The notes under the pieces were generated by a model that was not told the origin of the DNA, did no database searches, and saw only the letters and a program-made list of their open reading frames with translations. Positions 1 to 10,679 of a DNA stretch of 64,000 nucleotides are shown here, one piece after another. Both the position numbers and the translations under genes were made by a program. Source of the stretch: Thozetella sp. PMI_491 (taxonomy: Eukaryota > Ascomycota > Sordariomycetes > Chaetosphaeriales > Chaetosphaeriaceae); assembly GCA_021432635.1 (NCBI GenBank), contig MU270026.1, positions 585,311 through 649,310 of the forward strand, given 5' to 3'. The first letter of the stretch is position 1; every line of letters starts with the position of its first letter.

Positions 1-1
1 A

Positions 2-912
2 GTCGTTTTCCATGGCACAGTGCATGCTTGCGAATGGATCGCCAACATGGTCGTCGAATATTTTGCGTATAATCTCTTGACCAACTATAATTCTTCCTCC
101 GAAATTAAGGGATTCGTCGAAAAGTACGATTTTTATATGTTTCCTGTTACAAATCCCGATGGTAAGGCCCATCATTCCTGGAACCTGTGCTTAGCCAGCA
201 ATGATACCCCCAGACAATACAGTGCCTTACAGATGATGCAGGCTTCCTCTACAGCCAGACCACCGACCGGATGTGGCGAAAAAATCGGCAAAGTACCTCG
301 GGTAGTCGGTGCGTTGGCCACGATATCAATCGGAACTGGCCATTTAAGTGGTCGGTGCCAGGCGGCGCGTCGACTGACCCCTGCGCCTCCAACTATAGAG
401 GCATTGCTGAGAGTGACACACCTGAAGTGACGGCATTGGCATCATGGTTGAAGGGCATCAAGGCCACACAAGGCCTGAAGCTCTATATTGACTATCACTC
501 ATATTCGCAACTATTCATGACGCGTAAGTTCTGACCGGTGTCTCTTTCGTTGCTCCAAGGCGCCTTTATAACCCGGCGGCTGACATTCACATTCGCAATA
601 GCATACGGTTATTCCTGTAGTGCAGTTGCAGTTAAAAATGCAGAGCTCCAGTCTCTAGCAAAAGGCGTGGCTGCCGCCGTCAGAGCTGTACACGGAACAG
701 TATTCGATTACGGGCCTATCTGCACAACAATCTACCAGGCGACGGGTAGTAGCGTCGATTACGTCAATGATGTGGTTGGCTCGGACTACACGTTTACATC
801 GGAGTTACGCGATACCGGTCATTATGGGTTTGTTCTTCCTGCAGACCAAATTCTACCAAGTGGAGAGGAGGCATTTGCCGGAGTACGATATTTGCTTCTG
901 AATATGAAGTGA
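2..912 (+). CDS. Secreted zinc metallocarboxypeptidase, M14 family (5' end missing)
   Basis: Partial gene cut by the window start. Exons by consensus and frame: 2-161, 242-523, 602-912 (251 codons including stop). Read through, they give the core of an M14 carboxypeptidase, which removes C-terminal residues from peptides outside the cell. Visible landmarks in order: zinc-binding HACEWI, NPDGF and DRMWRKNR segments, the DINRNW substrate-binding motif, the third zinc ligand in YHSYS, the IYQATGSS segment with the S1' tyrosine, and the catalytic glutamate in FTSELRDTG. The family normally has HAREW. Here Arg is replaced by Cys (TGC, one C-to-T step from CGC at a CpG), and that Arg helps bind substrate in pancreatic carboxypeptidase A. 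Signal peptide and propeptide would lie before the window. It converges on the cytochrome-domain gene, 153 bases away. Confidence 0.85.
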
Positions 913-1065
913 CGCATGTAGGGTCGTGTAACTTTGGCATGAATTATATGATATTCACCCCCAAGAGCGATCAATATCAAGGAGCCCTCGTCTAGCACAA
1001 GCAGTAATGAATATCTGACATGTCGCAAGTATAGTCCCCAATACCTCCGAGGCTCGAGATTTACC

Positions 1066-1804
1066 TTAATGCTTCAACTTTGGCGCAGCACGTGCGGTAT
1101 GCTGATTCGATCCACCAACTATTGAACCTAGCGAGCGAGTGAGGTTGCACCATTGGCCTTCTGGCATCCGTGCTTTCGACAAATCAAGTTGGAACCTGCC
1201 GTAACCACGCGAATGGAACTGCAGTTGAGCATCGTAACTAGCATTGTTCGAAATCGGGGTATCGCTTGCGGCCCAACCAAAAGTGTTTGTACCGTTCGGA
1301 TAGACTGCTCCGCCGTCCCATGAGCTGCAGTTCTGGCACAGAGCATTGATGGTCCAGTGGGCGGAATTTCGATGGGAGGATGAGTACGCATTTGCCACGA
1401 TACGGTTACTGACGGGCGGAAGACTATGCTCACTGGAGACAGAGTCAGCGTTGAAACTTTTCCAAGTTCTAAAGAAGAACGAGAACTCACGTAGCCCAAC
1501 GTGGAGAGGCCATGTAGCTGTTGGCGGTAGTCCACAGGGCAACCAAAGGATCGCCAACCATGTTTCCTCCAATGGCAAGGCCAACCCATGATAGGGACAC
1601 TGGAGCGGTGATTGAGAGGAAGATGTCGAACGGGGCCGTTCCCTTGTCTGGTATGGCAAGGCTGTAGGTTATATCGTTGAAGTCCTGGTGCCAGCTGACA
1701 GGAGCGATATTTGTATTCAGACCCTTAGTCGCCCCAAATGCTGGGGAAAGGTTCTGGAAGCCCAACAGGGTTAATAGCAGAGACTTTTTAACAACCGCTG
1801 CCAT
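1066..1804 (-). CDS. Secreted free-standing cytochrome b domain protein (CDH cytochrome/DOMON type)
   Basis: Two exons (1804-1491 and 1432-1066, intron 58 bases) encode 226 residues. The start is the Met that gives a clean signal peptide (MAAVVKKSLLLTLLGFQ...); an ATG 60 bases upstream would bury it. The body matches the heme-binding cytochrome domain at the N-terminus of fungal cellobiose dehydrogenase: the SWVGLAIGGNMVGD segment holds the likely Met heme ligand, and the FHSRGYGRFQLDL segment near the C-terminus the likely His ligand. A Cys pair sits in CQNCSSW. There is no flavin dehydrogenase domain and no membrane helix after the domain. In the family such single domains pass electrons, for example to lytic polysaccharide monooxygenases. 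That role is inferred here, since no LPMO or dehydrogenase lies nearby. Confidence 0.75.
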
Positions 1805-2441
1805 TGCTTCTGGAATTAGTCGATATTTGTTTGTTCTCTTGGCAAGCCAGATTACTTTGCCCACTGATTCTGGCCTAGACGTACTTGATAGAGCAATTGG
1901 CTATTTAATCGCAGTTTTGGAACCAAGGGGTTGGAGAGGGACGCGTGGTCGCGATGGCATGTAGGGCGTGCGCGGCTGGTATGTGGCTCAAATCTTTTCC
2001 TCATCTAGAAAGATCTGACACCCCTAGTCCTTCCCTTATGATCCTGGCGTTTCAGGTGTCAAGACAGCTTGAAAGGAGATAAAGACTAAGGGGATATCAT
2101 ATAAGAGATAAAACATAAGACAGGCTATACTTCTCAAGGGGAAATCATTGCCTTAAATACTCTCTCTGTGGCGTAAGGGCATCAAGTTGCAGACGCCGTG
2201 ACCTGTTAGTGGCATGTGTTTTTCGTCAACGTTCACACATCTGAAATGTGGAAGAGCCAGGAGCAAGACATCTCGGGGGGGCGCGGGGGCCAACTTATAA
2301 CGGAAGTATTGTCTGAGATAGAAGAGCATTTTATTCCATTTCGGAGAAATTACGCGATAGAACCACTGCGCCTGGCCTATAACTCAAGAGGATATCTTTA
2401 CAAACCTATTACAACACCGCCGGGATGCTACGCGCTGTGTC
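1805..2441. other. Intergenic, no gene seen
   Basis: Upstream region of the cytochrome gene and downstream region of the NACHT-ankyrin gene. Open frames on the plus strand that run into 2442-2614 are shadows of the ankyrin gene. No repeat or RNA gene was recognised. Confidence 0.5.
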
Positions 2442-5400
2442 TTATTTCCTTCCCAAAAGGGCCACAATATCGTCCTTCTCGCAAGCGCTCGCCACGTCCA
2501 ACGCACTCCTTCCCCTTCCATCCTCCTTCAGCGGGTCCAGGCCCTTGGCCATCATCGCCTCAAAAAGCACCTTGTCGTGTCCAGGCTCGTGGTGATACTT
2601 GTTCCGCCTGGTGATCAAGTGAAGCGCCGTCTCGCCGTCATTATTCACGGCAAAAATGTCGACGCCGCTGTTGGCCGGGAACAGTTTTTCGTAATATGCC
2701 ACATGACACGGCGTCGACTCTAAGGATGGATCCGGATGCTTATAGTCGACCATTTTAGCTCCAGAGAGGAGATAGGCGTGAAGTGGAGTGTTGCCAGCAT
2801 TGTCAGGAACGTTAATGGAGGCACCTTCCCCCAAGAATCTCTGCCAGAGAGCGTAGCAGTGGTCAAAATAGTCATTTGGTAGCTCGATCATGAGGCGCCC
2901 AGGGGCGCCGGGCTTGCGGCTGGTGGTGTGCCATTGCATCGCGATGTAATGCAAGGCAGTGAGGCCGTTCGGGTCAGGTTCATGCAGATCGGCACCTTTG
3001 GAGAGCAGCAATTCGCATACATTGGGGCGTAGAATACGTAGCGCATAGTGAAATGGCGTGTACCCGTCCTTGTCTTTTGTGAAAAGCGTGGGAGCAACCT
3101 CGTCGCGGTCAATGAACTGAAGCAAGACATCATCGGCCATTCCTGGGTTGTCCAAGAGGTGATGCAATGCTGTCTTCCCTTCCTCATCCACCAGTGTGGC
3201 GTCGGCACCGAGGTCCAGAATCCGAAGCGGCGGTCCAGTTGCTTTAGGATCCCAGTGTAAATGGGAGTACCCGGGCAATACTTCACGCCAGCCACAAGCA
3301 GCCATCAGGACAGTCCGTCCGCGCTGGTCGCGGCGATTGAAGTCGATCCGAGACACACATGGCTCCTGAAGAAGGGTGTCCAGGGCGAGGTATTCTGGAT
3401 ACTCGAAGAGGAAGTGGACCAAGGTCTCGTCGGCATTCAGTGGGAGATACAAGTCGGCTCCTCTTCTGACAAGGGCTTGGAGCAATGGCACCGACTTCGG
3501 AACATGAGTGTTCAGCTTCGAAGCAAAGGCTGTGCAAAGGAGTGCGTACACCTTCCGAGACTTTGTTAAAGAGTAGTGGACGTCGCGGCTATGTCGCTTT
3601 TCGTCAAGCGAATCCACGCTGAGCCCGTGGTCGAGAAGCACCTCGAAAGCAGCGAGATTCTGGTCGAAAATGGCTTCGAACAGCGGGTTGCTATCCCCAG
3701 CATATGCATCTGCGCCTCTGGCTAGGAGCTCTCGCATGATTTCTGGAGCGGCCGAGGCTTTGTGGAGAGGGGTGAGACCTTGCCAGTCTAGCAAGTTGGG
3801 ATTAGCTCCGTGGTCGAGCAAGACACGCACGGCGGCGAGCCTCCAGAATCCAAAGGACTCCTGGGTTTTCTCCTTAACTCCGCGTGCGGCAATATGAAGA
3901 GGAGACCGGCCGCGCTCGTCCCGCGCGTCGACTTGGGCGCCGTTGGCGAGCAGATACTTGAGGCCCTGTACCTGCCAATAGTGATCCGCCGAGGCTAAAA
4001 GATGAAGTGCGGTCCCTCCAGGAATGATGTTTTGGGAGAGCGAGTATCTATCTCCTTCTACAAGTGCCATCGGCGCATTGGCATCGACCTTTAGCTGCTC
4101 AACAAGGAGTTGCAGGGCCAGCATGTTGGATTCTGACCGTCCGCATGCTAGCTGGAGCGCAGTTAAGCTGGGGGTCTCATAGCGGCCGCTGTCTGTTTTT
4201 CGTACTCTTGCGAGTCTCTCTTTCAGAGTTTCGTGTGAGCTGTAATGCAATAGAACGCACGGTACGCGCTCGGAAATTTGTATGCGGCCATATACTAACA
4301 AATTCGTGACCAATCGGTAGTACAAGTCGTCAAGCGGATTAGCCGCAAAGCCGTCGTTGATAAACTTGGCTGTATCCTCGTATGTGAGAATATCAAGGTA
4401 TCGAGAAGGGTTTTCGAACACTTCATTAAACGCGGATGTCTCTTCGGCGAGGGCGTCCAAGCAGGATCTCGGACGGAGCAACAGCATCTGAGCCCTGACG
4501 CGCTTTATCTTCTCCTCCCGCTCCGCAGTTTGTTCCTGGCCTGCTTTGCCCCCCATAGCCCGCTCAAAGATTATCTCATCCTTGGCGAACAATTCGATAA
4601 CTTCGATGCACCGCGCACGGAGGGCTATATCCAATGCAGTGAACTTATACTTATCAACAGCACTGGCATCGCAGCCAGCCTCTATGAGCATCTTCGCAAT
4701 GGTTCCCACGGCGGGGTAGAAGCGCCTATCCATGGCCCATCTCCGATCGCCGTATTGATGTTCGTACCAGCTTTCACGACTCCTCTTTAGTCCATAAGAG
4801 CCGGGTGCAAGGCCGGTGGCTGGGCGTTGTTGCCATGGATACCGTGCATCATGCGTACTCCAGTTGCTCTTCGATTGGTACTCAGCGACTAGGTGAAGAG
4901 GAGTCGAATCGTCCACATCTACGGCGTGGATATCCGCCCCGTGCTTGAGGAGGAAAGCTACTGACTCCGCATCCGCGGAGCAGCAGGCGTAATGGAGTGG
5001 GGTTCTTCCGAAGCTGTCCTTCTGGTTCACGTCGAAGGCTCCGGACTGCGCGAGGATCTGGCTCACAATACTGGCTCTTCCGGCACCACACGCGAGGTGT
5101 AGAGCATTCTGCGAATCACTCGTCAGAGAGCCTAATTTGGCGCCGGCTGCAGCCAAAGTGGCTACTTGCACCTCCGATCTCGATGCTGCCAGATGCAACA
5201 CGGTCAGGCCATCATTGTTCCGGATCTCAAAGTCAATCTCTCCTCCAACATTAAGCGCATCGACAAAGGAAACGCGGTCAACGTCGTTGATGCTACTGCC
5301 AGGGGAGTTGCGTGTCTGATAGACGTGCAGGGCCGTGCAGCCCTTATTATCCACGGCATTCACTGGTATGCCTAGACCGATGAGCCATTTAAGACAGGCA

Positions 5401-8400
5401 GCAAACTTGGGGTCGCAGTTGTACCATGCGGCGGCATGGTGCAACAGAGTTTCCCCGGCGTTGTTTGTAGCCAGAGGATCTAGCCCATTGGCAATCTGCT
5501 TTTCCAGTAAGCTGCGCATGGCCGAGTTGCCCCGGCAGAGGATGTGCAAAGCATTGTTGCCCCCGGCGTCGGTTGCGTTTGGGTCTGCCCCGTGGCGTCG
5601 AAGTACGGCGAGCTGTTGGTCAGAAGAAAGGCAATTGAGGTACAGAGTACGGCCATCAGCTGTTCTTGCGTTTATGTCGATGCCTTCCGCTAGCAGCATC
5701 TCGAGGCATTGTGTGAATCTCTCGGTGTTATGACCAGAAGACAATCGAAACCAGCACTTCCGTTTGATAAGATCGTCGTTGCATCTGGACAAAAGCATCT
5801 TGAAGACCTCGGTGCCTCCAGACATTCCATTAAGAACGGCAGTGTTCCCACGGTCGTCTTGGAGGTTAGGATCCGCGCCATTCTCCAACAAGTACTTGAC
5901 GACTGCCTCCGTGTTCTCCAGCCCTGTCACCATCCCAGGATTGTGCAAGGCGGCCTGCAAGACCGTTTCCCCATCGTTTCCCTTATGGTTTGGGTCGCTT
6001 CCATGCTCGATGAGAAGTCGCACAGCCTCAGGGTGGCGGCATACCCCAAGAACTATGTGAATGGCAGAATCGCCAGACTTGCTTGTCTTTTTGGCATTCG
6101 CTCCTGCATACAGTAAGGCCCTCAAAGCTGGGAGACGAATCCCGCTTCGAGAGTTCTTAGAGGTTCCGCAAGCCACAATTAGCGCCGTGTTCTCATTGCC
6201 ATCAAGTTGCTCTAGATCAGCACCGGCCTTGATTAGCATCCGCAGGATAGCTTGGCACGCTAGGTCGTTTGCATCTTTCCATGAATTGACGAGCTCGTGT
6301 AAAGGCGGGTGGCCGGCAGCTTTGCGAAACCCTCCGCCATTGATGGTTCTTCGTGGCGCCCATGTCGATATCTTCTTCACGTCGGCGCCCCGCTTGATGA
6401 GTGCCTCAACACTCCGCGCATCTGCTGAGCGGCATGAAAAGTACAGAGCGGTCGCCTCGTGATAGACCGCGTCGGCGGAGACATCCGAACGGTCCAAAAT
6501 TTCCAAGACCGCATCGGTCCGGCCGAATCGACAGCATTCGCATAGAAGCTGTTCTAGTACCCGTCCCTTGCAAAAGGGTATCATTTCAATCGCAGTTTCC
6601 GTATGCCCACTCTTGCTGACATATAGAATTGCGCACTCTCCCTTCGTGATAGTTTCGCCGCCGAGTAGTCGCCCGGTGTGGTTTTCTTTCGTCTTGGTGG
6701 TGTTGGGCTCTACGCCTGCTTCAAGGAGGACTCTCACAACAGAGGCATGGTTCTTCCGGGCCGCGAGATGGATTGGCTTGAGTCCTTGTCCGTCTTCGGG
6801 ATTCGGTTCAGCTCCATGCTTTAGTAGTAACAACACCACTTTGCTATGACCATTCCGGGCAGCCCAGTGCAGCGGAGTGCGTTCTTGGGCATCCATGGTC
6901 GAAACTGATGAGCCATTCTGCAGAAGCTCGAAGGCAAGTTCAGACAGCCCAGCAAAGGCGGCAATATGAAGCGCTGTAGGCGTGCCATCCGTGCTCCCTT
7001 TACTCTTCGACGTTGAGTGCCACTGCAGAACGAGCCACCTCTGGAAGGCCAGATCATGGGGCTTCAGGAAGGCTGTGACGGCGGCAAAAAAAGCCGTATC
7101 TCGAACATCGTAGCGGGTAGCATGATAGGGCCAGTTTTCCACAGCATAAGCTAGAAACGGGTGGAGCAAACGAGCCTCTCGGTAGTTGAAAGGATCCTTC
7201 TCTTCTTTCAAGCCCAGATGGGAGCGCTTATAGTGTTCTTCGTCTCGGTCGATCTGATGCTCGGGTGCCCTAAATGCAATGTTCGACTTTATAGTTGAGG
7301 GGTCGGAACGCTCATTCTCAAGCAGCAATGAGCCGGATTGAAGATATTGGAGACAGTGAAGGGCCATCTGCTTCTGAGCTTCTTCGGAGTTGATAACTGG
7401 GAAGGCCGGCAACGCGAGGGCCCTCGTCGTGTTCCGGGTTTCCCCGCGCAAGAATTCGGTGAAGGAGTGGTGAATGACTTGCAAGGTTTCATCTTCGAGG
7501 ACCTCCACCAGTGGCCCACAGCAGGTGGTTACGAGGGCCTTGAAACCAGCGGGTGCTCGGACGTTAGGACGGACACAGGCGAGAAGAGCAGCTAGTTCAT
7601 TCAATCGCAGAGGTCTGGACGCATGTGTGATGGCTCCCAGGACAAGGACCTGGATATCTGTGTCAATCCCACCCTCCTCTCGCTGCTTTTTCAGTATGTT
7701 GGTGTATGTTTCCTCTAGCCCCACTGGTAGGGACTCCTCGAGCAGCTTGAGGTCCACTGGGTCGTCGGCAAGAAGGGCGACCTCAACCTGATCCATGGTG
7801 AGCTTGGCGTAGAGGAACAAGGACTCGGATCTTCTCGCAACCATGTCGATAACCGATTCTCTGATTGCACGTCTCTCGTCCGCGATGGGGATTCCGTCGA
7901 AACGATGGAGAAGATATGAGACGATGTCGGCATCTACAAGACGCCGCTGCAGGCTGACGTGTACGATGGATGAGTCACGCAGCGCACTCTGAAGATACTG
8001 CTTTGGCCGGCTGGTCATCAGAAGCTTCAGCGAACGAGGGCGATACGTCGCTAGGCTGTTGAGCTTATCTAGAAACGGCCGGTTGTCGGTGGACATCTCA
8101 TCGAGAGCATCTCCAACGCAGTACAGCTTCGGGACGCACGACACGCCATCTAGAAAGATCTGTATGAGATCATTATCCGAGGTCTCTTCGAGACTGGTTT
8201 CTAACCGCGCCTGGAGTGCGAACTGCAGCTTCGGAGAATAGGGCAGAAGTTGGGCGAGCCAATCCTGGATGAGCGCACGCGGCGAGAAGTTGGCCGCGAC
8301 AATGTTTCGGAAAAAGAAGAAGAGTACGGGGCATTCTTCTGTTTTTCGCAGATGCTGGATGATGGAGGCGGCTGTAACCGACTTGCCAGCGCCGGGAACG

Positions 8401-8645
8401 CCCTTGATCCAGAGACTGCCATGATCTGGAGAGTCGTGCCACCTGCGATACTCTTCCGTCTCGCAGATCCAAAGCCCTGTGCCGGGAGCCTGAGACAAGA
8501 GGTGACGGCGAAACTCTCCGGACTCCGCAAAATAGTCAGTGGGCTGGAGCCAGTTGCGGATCTTGTTCACCACTTCGGGGCTCAACGCGGTCTCGTTATG
8601 GTCGACAAAGTCGTACTCATCAGTAGTGCTCATCGACTTTGCCAT
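2442..8645 (-). CDS. NLR-like STAND protein: NACHT NTPase with about 30-35 ankyrin repeats
   Basis: A single uninterrupted frame of 2067 codons starting at ATG 8645. The N-terminal 80 residues are short and hold no effector domain I recognise. The NACHT NTPase follows: Walker A GVPGAGKS at residues 82-89, Walker B around YCVGDALDEM at about 175-184, and a sensor segment LKLLMTSRP near 206. From about residue 550 to the end lie roughly 30-35 ankyrin repeats, many with the TPLHxAA core, others quite diverged, interrupted near residue 1400 by a non-repeat stretch. Such fungal NLRs are thought to sense non-self ligands through the repeats and to oligomerise through NACHT, and some act in heterokaryon incompatibility. 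Ligand and effector here are unknown. The lack of introns over 6.2 kb is notable beside neighbours with one to three introns. No lesion was seen. Confidence 0.93.
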   Translation of the reverse strand: MAKSMSTTDEYDFVDHNETALSPEVVNKIRNWLQPTDYFAESGEFRRHLLSQAPGTGLWICETEEYRRWHDSPDHGSLWIKGVPGAGKSVTAASIIQHLRKTEECPVLFFFFRNIVAANFSPRALIQDWLAQLLPYSPKLQFALQARLETSLEETSDNDLIQIFLDGVSCVPKLYCVGDALDEMSTDNRPFLDKLNSLATYRPRSLKLLMTSRPKQYLQSALRDSSIVHVSLQRRLVDADIVSYLLHRFDGIPIADERRAIRESVIDMVARRSESLFLYAKLTMDQVEVALLADDPVDLKLLEESLPVGLEETYTNILKKQREEGGIDTDIQVLVLGAITHASRPLRLNELAALLACVRPNVRAPAGFKALVTTCCGPLVEVLEDETLQVIHHSFTEFLRGETRNTTRALALPAFPVINSEEAQKQMALHCLQYLQSGSLLLENERSDPSTIKSNIAFRAPEHQIDRDEEHYKRSHLGLKEEKDPFNYREARLLHPFLAYAVENWPYHATRYDVRDTAFFAAVTAFLKPHDLAFQRWLVLQWHSTSKSKGSTDGTPTALHIAAFAGLSELAFELLQNGSSVSTMDAQERTPLHWAARNGHSKVVLLLLKHGAEPNPEDGQGLKPIHLAARKNHASVVRVLLEAGVEPNTTKTKENHTGRLLGGETITKGECAILYVSKSGHTETAIEMIPFCKGRVLEQLLCECCRFGRTDAVLEILDRSDVSADAVYHEATALYFSCRSADARSVEALIKRGADVKKISTWAPRRTINGGGFRKAAGHPPLHELVNSWKDANDLACQAILRMLIKAGADLEQLDGNENTALIVACGTSKNSRSGIRLPALRALLYAGANAKKTSKSGDSAIHIVLGVCRHPEAVRLLIEHGSDPNHKGNDGETVLQAALHNPGMVTGLENTEAVVKYLLENGADPNLQDDRGNTAVLNGMSGGTEVFKMLLSRCNDDLIKRKCWFRLSSGHNTERFTQCLEMLLAEGIDINARTADGRTLYLNCLSSDQQLAVLRRHGADPNATDAGGNNALHILCRGNSAMRSLLEKQIANGLDPLATNNAGETLLHHAAAWYNCDPKFAACLKWLIGLGIPVNAVDNKGCTALHVYQTRNSPGSSINDVDRVSFVDALNVGGEIDFEIRNNDGLTVLHLAASRSEVQVATLAAAGAKLGSLTSDSQNALHLACGAGRASIVSQILAQSGAFDVNQKDSFGRTPLHYACCSADAESVAFLLKHGADIHAVDVDDSTPLHLVAEYQSKSNWSTHDARYPWQQRPATGLAPGSYGLKRSRESWYEHQYGDRRWAMDRRFYPAVGTIAKMLIEAGCDASAVDKYKFTALDIALRARCIEVIELFAKDEIIFERAMGGKAGQEQTAEREEKIKRVRAQMLLLRPRSCLDALAEETSAFNEVFENPSRYLDILTYEDTAKFINDGFAANPLDDLYYRLVTNLLVYGRIQISERVPCVLLHYSSHETLKERLARVRKTDSGRYETPSLTALQLACGRSESNMLALQLLVEQLKVDANAPMALVEGDRYSLSQNIIPGGTALHLLASADHYWQVQGLKYLLANGAQVDARDERGRSPLHIAARGVKEKTQESFGFWRLAAVRVLLDHGANPNLLDWQGLTPLHKASAAPEIMRELLARGADAYAGDSNPLFEAIFDQNLAAFEVLLDHGLSVDSLDEKRHSRDVHYSLTKSRKVYALLCTAFASKLNTHVPKSVPLLQALVRRGADLYLPLNADETLVHFLFEYPEYLALDTLLQEPCVSRIDFNRRDQRGRTVLMAACGWREVLPGYSHLHWDPKATGPPLRILDLGADATLVDEEGKTALHHLLDNPGMADDVLLQFIDRDEVAPTLFTKDKDGYTPFHYALRILRPNVCELLLSKGADLHEPDPNGLTALHYIAMQWHTTSRKPGAPGRLMIELPNDYFDHCYALWQRFLGEGASINVPDNAGNTPLHAYLLSGAKMVDYKHPDPSLESTPCHVAYYEKLFPANSGVDIFAVNNDGETALHLITRRNKYHHEPGHDKVLFEAMMAKGLDPLKEDGRGRSALDVASACEKDDIVALLGRK

Positions 8646-9069
8646 ATTGGATGGCGGACGCAGTGATTGATGATAATTTTACAACAAGAAGAACACGCGG
8701 AATGGAGCTTTTCAATCCACCGTTTTGGATGTGTTGAGGTGATGAGGCAAACACTACCTCAAGGCAGTCACCGTGGTAGTGTATTACAGGCAACAACGCA
8801 GTCGTATCACGTGATAGAGTGAGTGGATACGTCGCAGATCACATGAACAGAGAATGTAACAAAATAGGCATTGTAATCCAATTATTCTGTACACTTCACT
8901 GCGCCTCTCAGTTAGGCAAATACCGGTCTGGGGATCCCGGTCGACGTGTCTCCATTTTTAGATATCCCAAGGCTAAGTCTGTTATAGCCACAGAACGGCA
9001 TGGGAGCCATACTGTACAGGCCCAATTACAATCACAGAAAGTTAGCCTCAATCTAAGGAGCGCTTCTTC
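8646..9069. other. Intergenic, no gene seen
   Basis: Presumed promoter of the NACHT-ankyrin gene and terminator region of the secreted protein gene. Nothing specific was recognised. Confidence 0.5.
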
Positions 9070-10067
9070 TTAGTTATCTGCCCTGCTACAAACAAAGATG
9101 TCCTCGCTCTTTCCATAGAGCAGCGCATCGTCAAAGTAGTCGACGCGATAATCGATGTTGGTGCATTTCCAGTTGTTCGGCGGACTGCCCCCGATGGGGC
9201 CAACATGCGGGCAGTGAGCCTGGAGTCCGTTAGTACGCAACCCATAATCATCTCCTTGACAGACAAACCTCGGGCCGCAGCGCTGCCAGGATGATGTGGA
9301 TGTTGCGACAGACCACCGTGTCGCCCCATGCCTCGTCGTAGCTGCCGTAGGTTTTGGTCGTGAGTGTGGCTACGCAGCTGTTGATGGAGTCATATTGCTG
9401 GTTCGCTCCCGTGCATTCGCTCTGGATTGCCTGACAGAGGCCGTATATCGCCGCGTTGCTCTGATCCGGCGTCTGCGGGAACCCGCTGGCCAGCTCAATC
9501 CACTGCTGTAGGTTTGGGATCCAGGCTTGATATTGCACAACAGCGCCTTGGTCATCGAAACGCCAGAAGGCAACCTACCGAGCGATGAGGGTGTAGTTAG
9601 TGTGTGGTTCAAGTTAACGTTGAGCCTGATAGGCTCACCTGTGTCAAGATGGTTGTTTGGTTCCCAATGAATTCCCCTGTTGCTGGGTCGACGGCGCCGC
9701 TGTAGAGGTAGACGACCGAGGCGGCAATCTCGGGGCAACCCGACGTGTAGTGCACAACATCGGCTTTGTAGACCGCAAGATTGCTGTTGTACTCGGACGG
9801 GAGCGGCGAGAGGGCAAAAAAGTACTCGACCGAGTCGGTGTAGCCCGTGAAGTTACCTACTGGTGAGATGCGCCCCGTCGCGTTACTGTTGAAAAGACCT
9901 GGTGGTATCGCATCAGGGTTACCGGTGTGGATACCCAAGTTATTGGGGTAGGTAGTCAGATTGTATATCGTCCGGATCGTGTGGAGGTTGCGCTGTACAT
10001 GACCCAAAGCGAGGGGTTTGCCGAATAGCCCAGCAGCCAGCAGAACAATACGGTAAGACCAATGCAT
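9070..10067 (-). CDS. Secreted protein of unknown function, cysteine-containing
   Basis: Three exons (10067-9639, 9574-9269, 9219-9070) give 294 residues. Both introns join complete codons. The second uses a GTTTGT donor and a perfect TACTAAC branch site 8 bases before its CAG. The N-terminus is a signal peptide (YRIVLLAAGLFGKPLALG). The body has several N-glycosylation sequons (NLT, NAT, NFT, NQT) and about nine cysteines concentrated in the last half, with a conserved-looking HCPHVGPIGG segment in exon 3. The stretch VAFWRFDDQGAVVQYQAWI resembles the beta-sheet of SnoaL/NTF2-like proteins, but this is only a resemblance by eye. I do not recognise a named family. It is divergently placed from nothing and stands alone between the NLR gene and a lipase relic. 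Confidence 0.75.
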
Positions 10068-10679
10068 GTTGTTTTAGGGCTTTTTAGTGTGCCACAGACC
10101 TAGACTTAGGGCAACATGGACAGGATCTCTATGGGTAGTCATCCTGGGCAAGTGTCCAACAATATACCACTCTCGGAGTACTCAATTTTAGGCAGGTAAT
10201 ATTCCTTTTCCTCATGTGGAAATGAACTGCGATTTCGAGAGTGCTGGAACTTCTGGAAGGATCCGACGAGCCACGCCGCAGCCAGACGCCAGCAGTCCTA
10301 GCACTGTCACACATTCCGTAGGCATACATTGGATTGATTGGATTTTAACCCATGGCACTCTGTATAGGTGCCCTACTTATTCCAAAATCTTCGGTGAGTA
10401 CGATAAGTAACCCGATTATTGGGGGCTTAAGGTGCCGTATGGGCTGACAATGACGAGCACACATGACCAACAAAACATCCTTCTCAGCCCCAGCAACAGA
10501 TGCAGGTCGCGTATCAGCCAAATATTCCCGCAAAAGAATTACACAAAATATACCGTTGGCGTGTAAGCGGAGTTAAGGATTAGGTTATATGAGTCGACAG
10601 GTACTACCAAAGTGGCTGCATCATGCCGCCTTGCTCAAGTGGCAACGGTGATGTAGCGCATAACGCAGTTCGTTTAAGA
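10068..10679. other. Intergenic, no gene seen
   Basis: Upstream of the secreted protein gene and downstream of the lipase relic. Short frames only; none looks coding. Confidence 0.45.
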
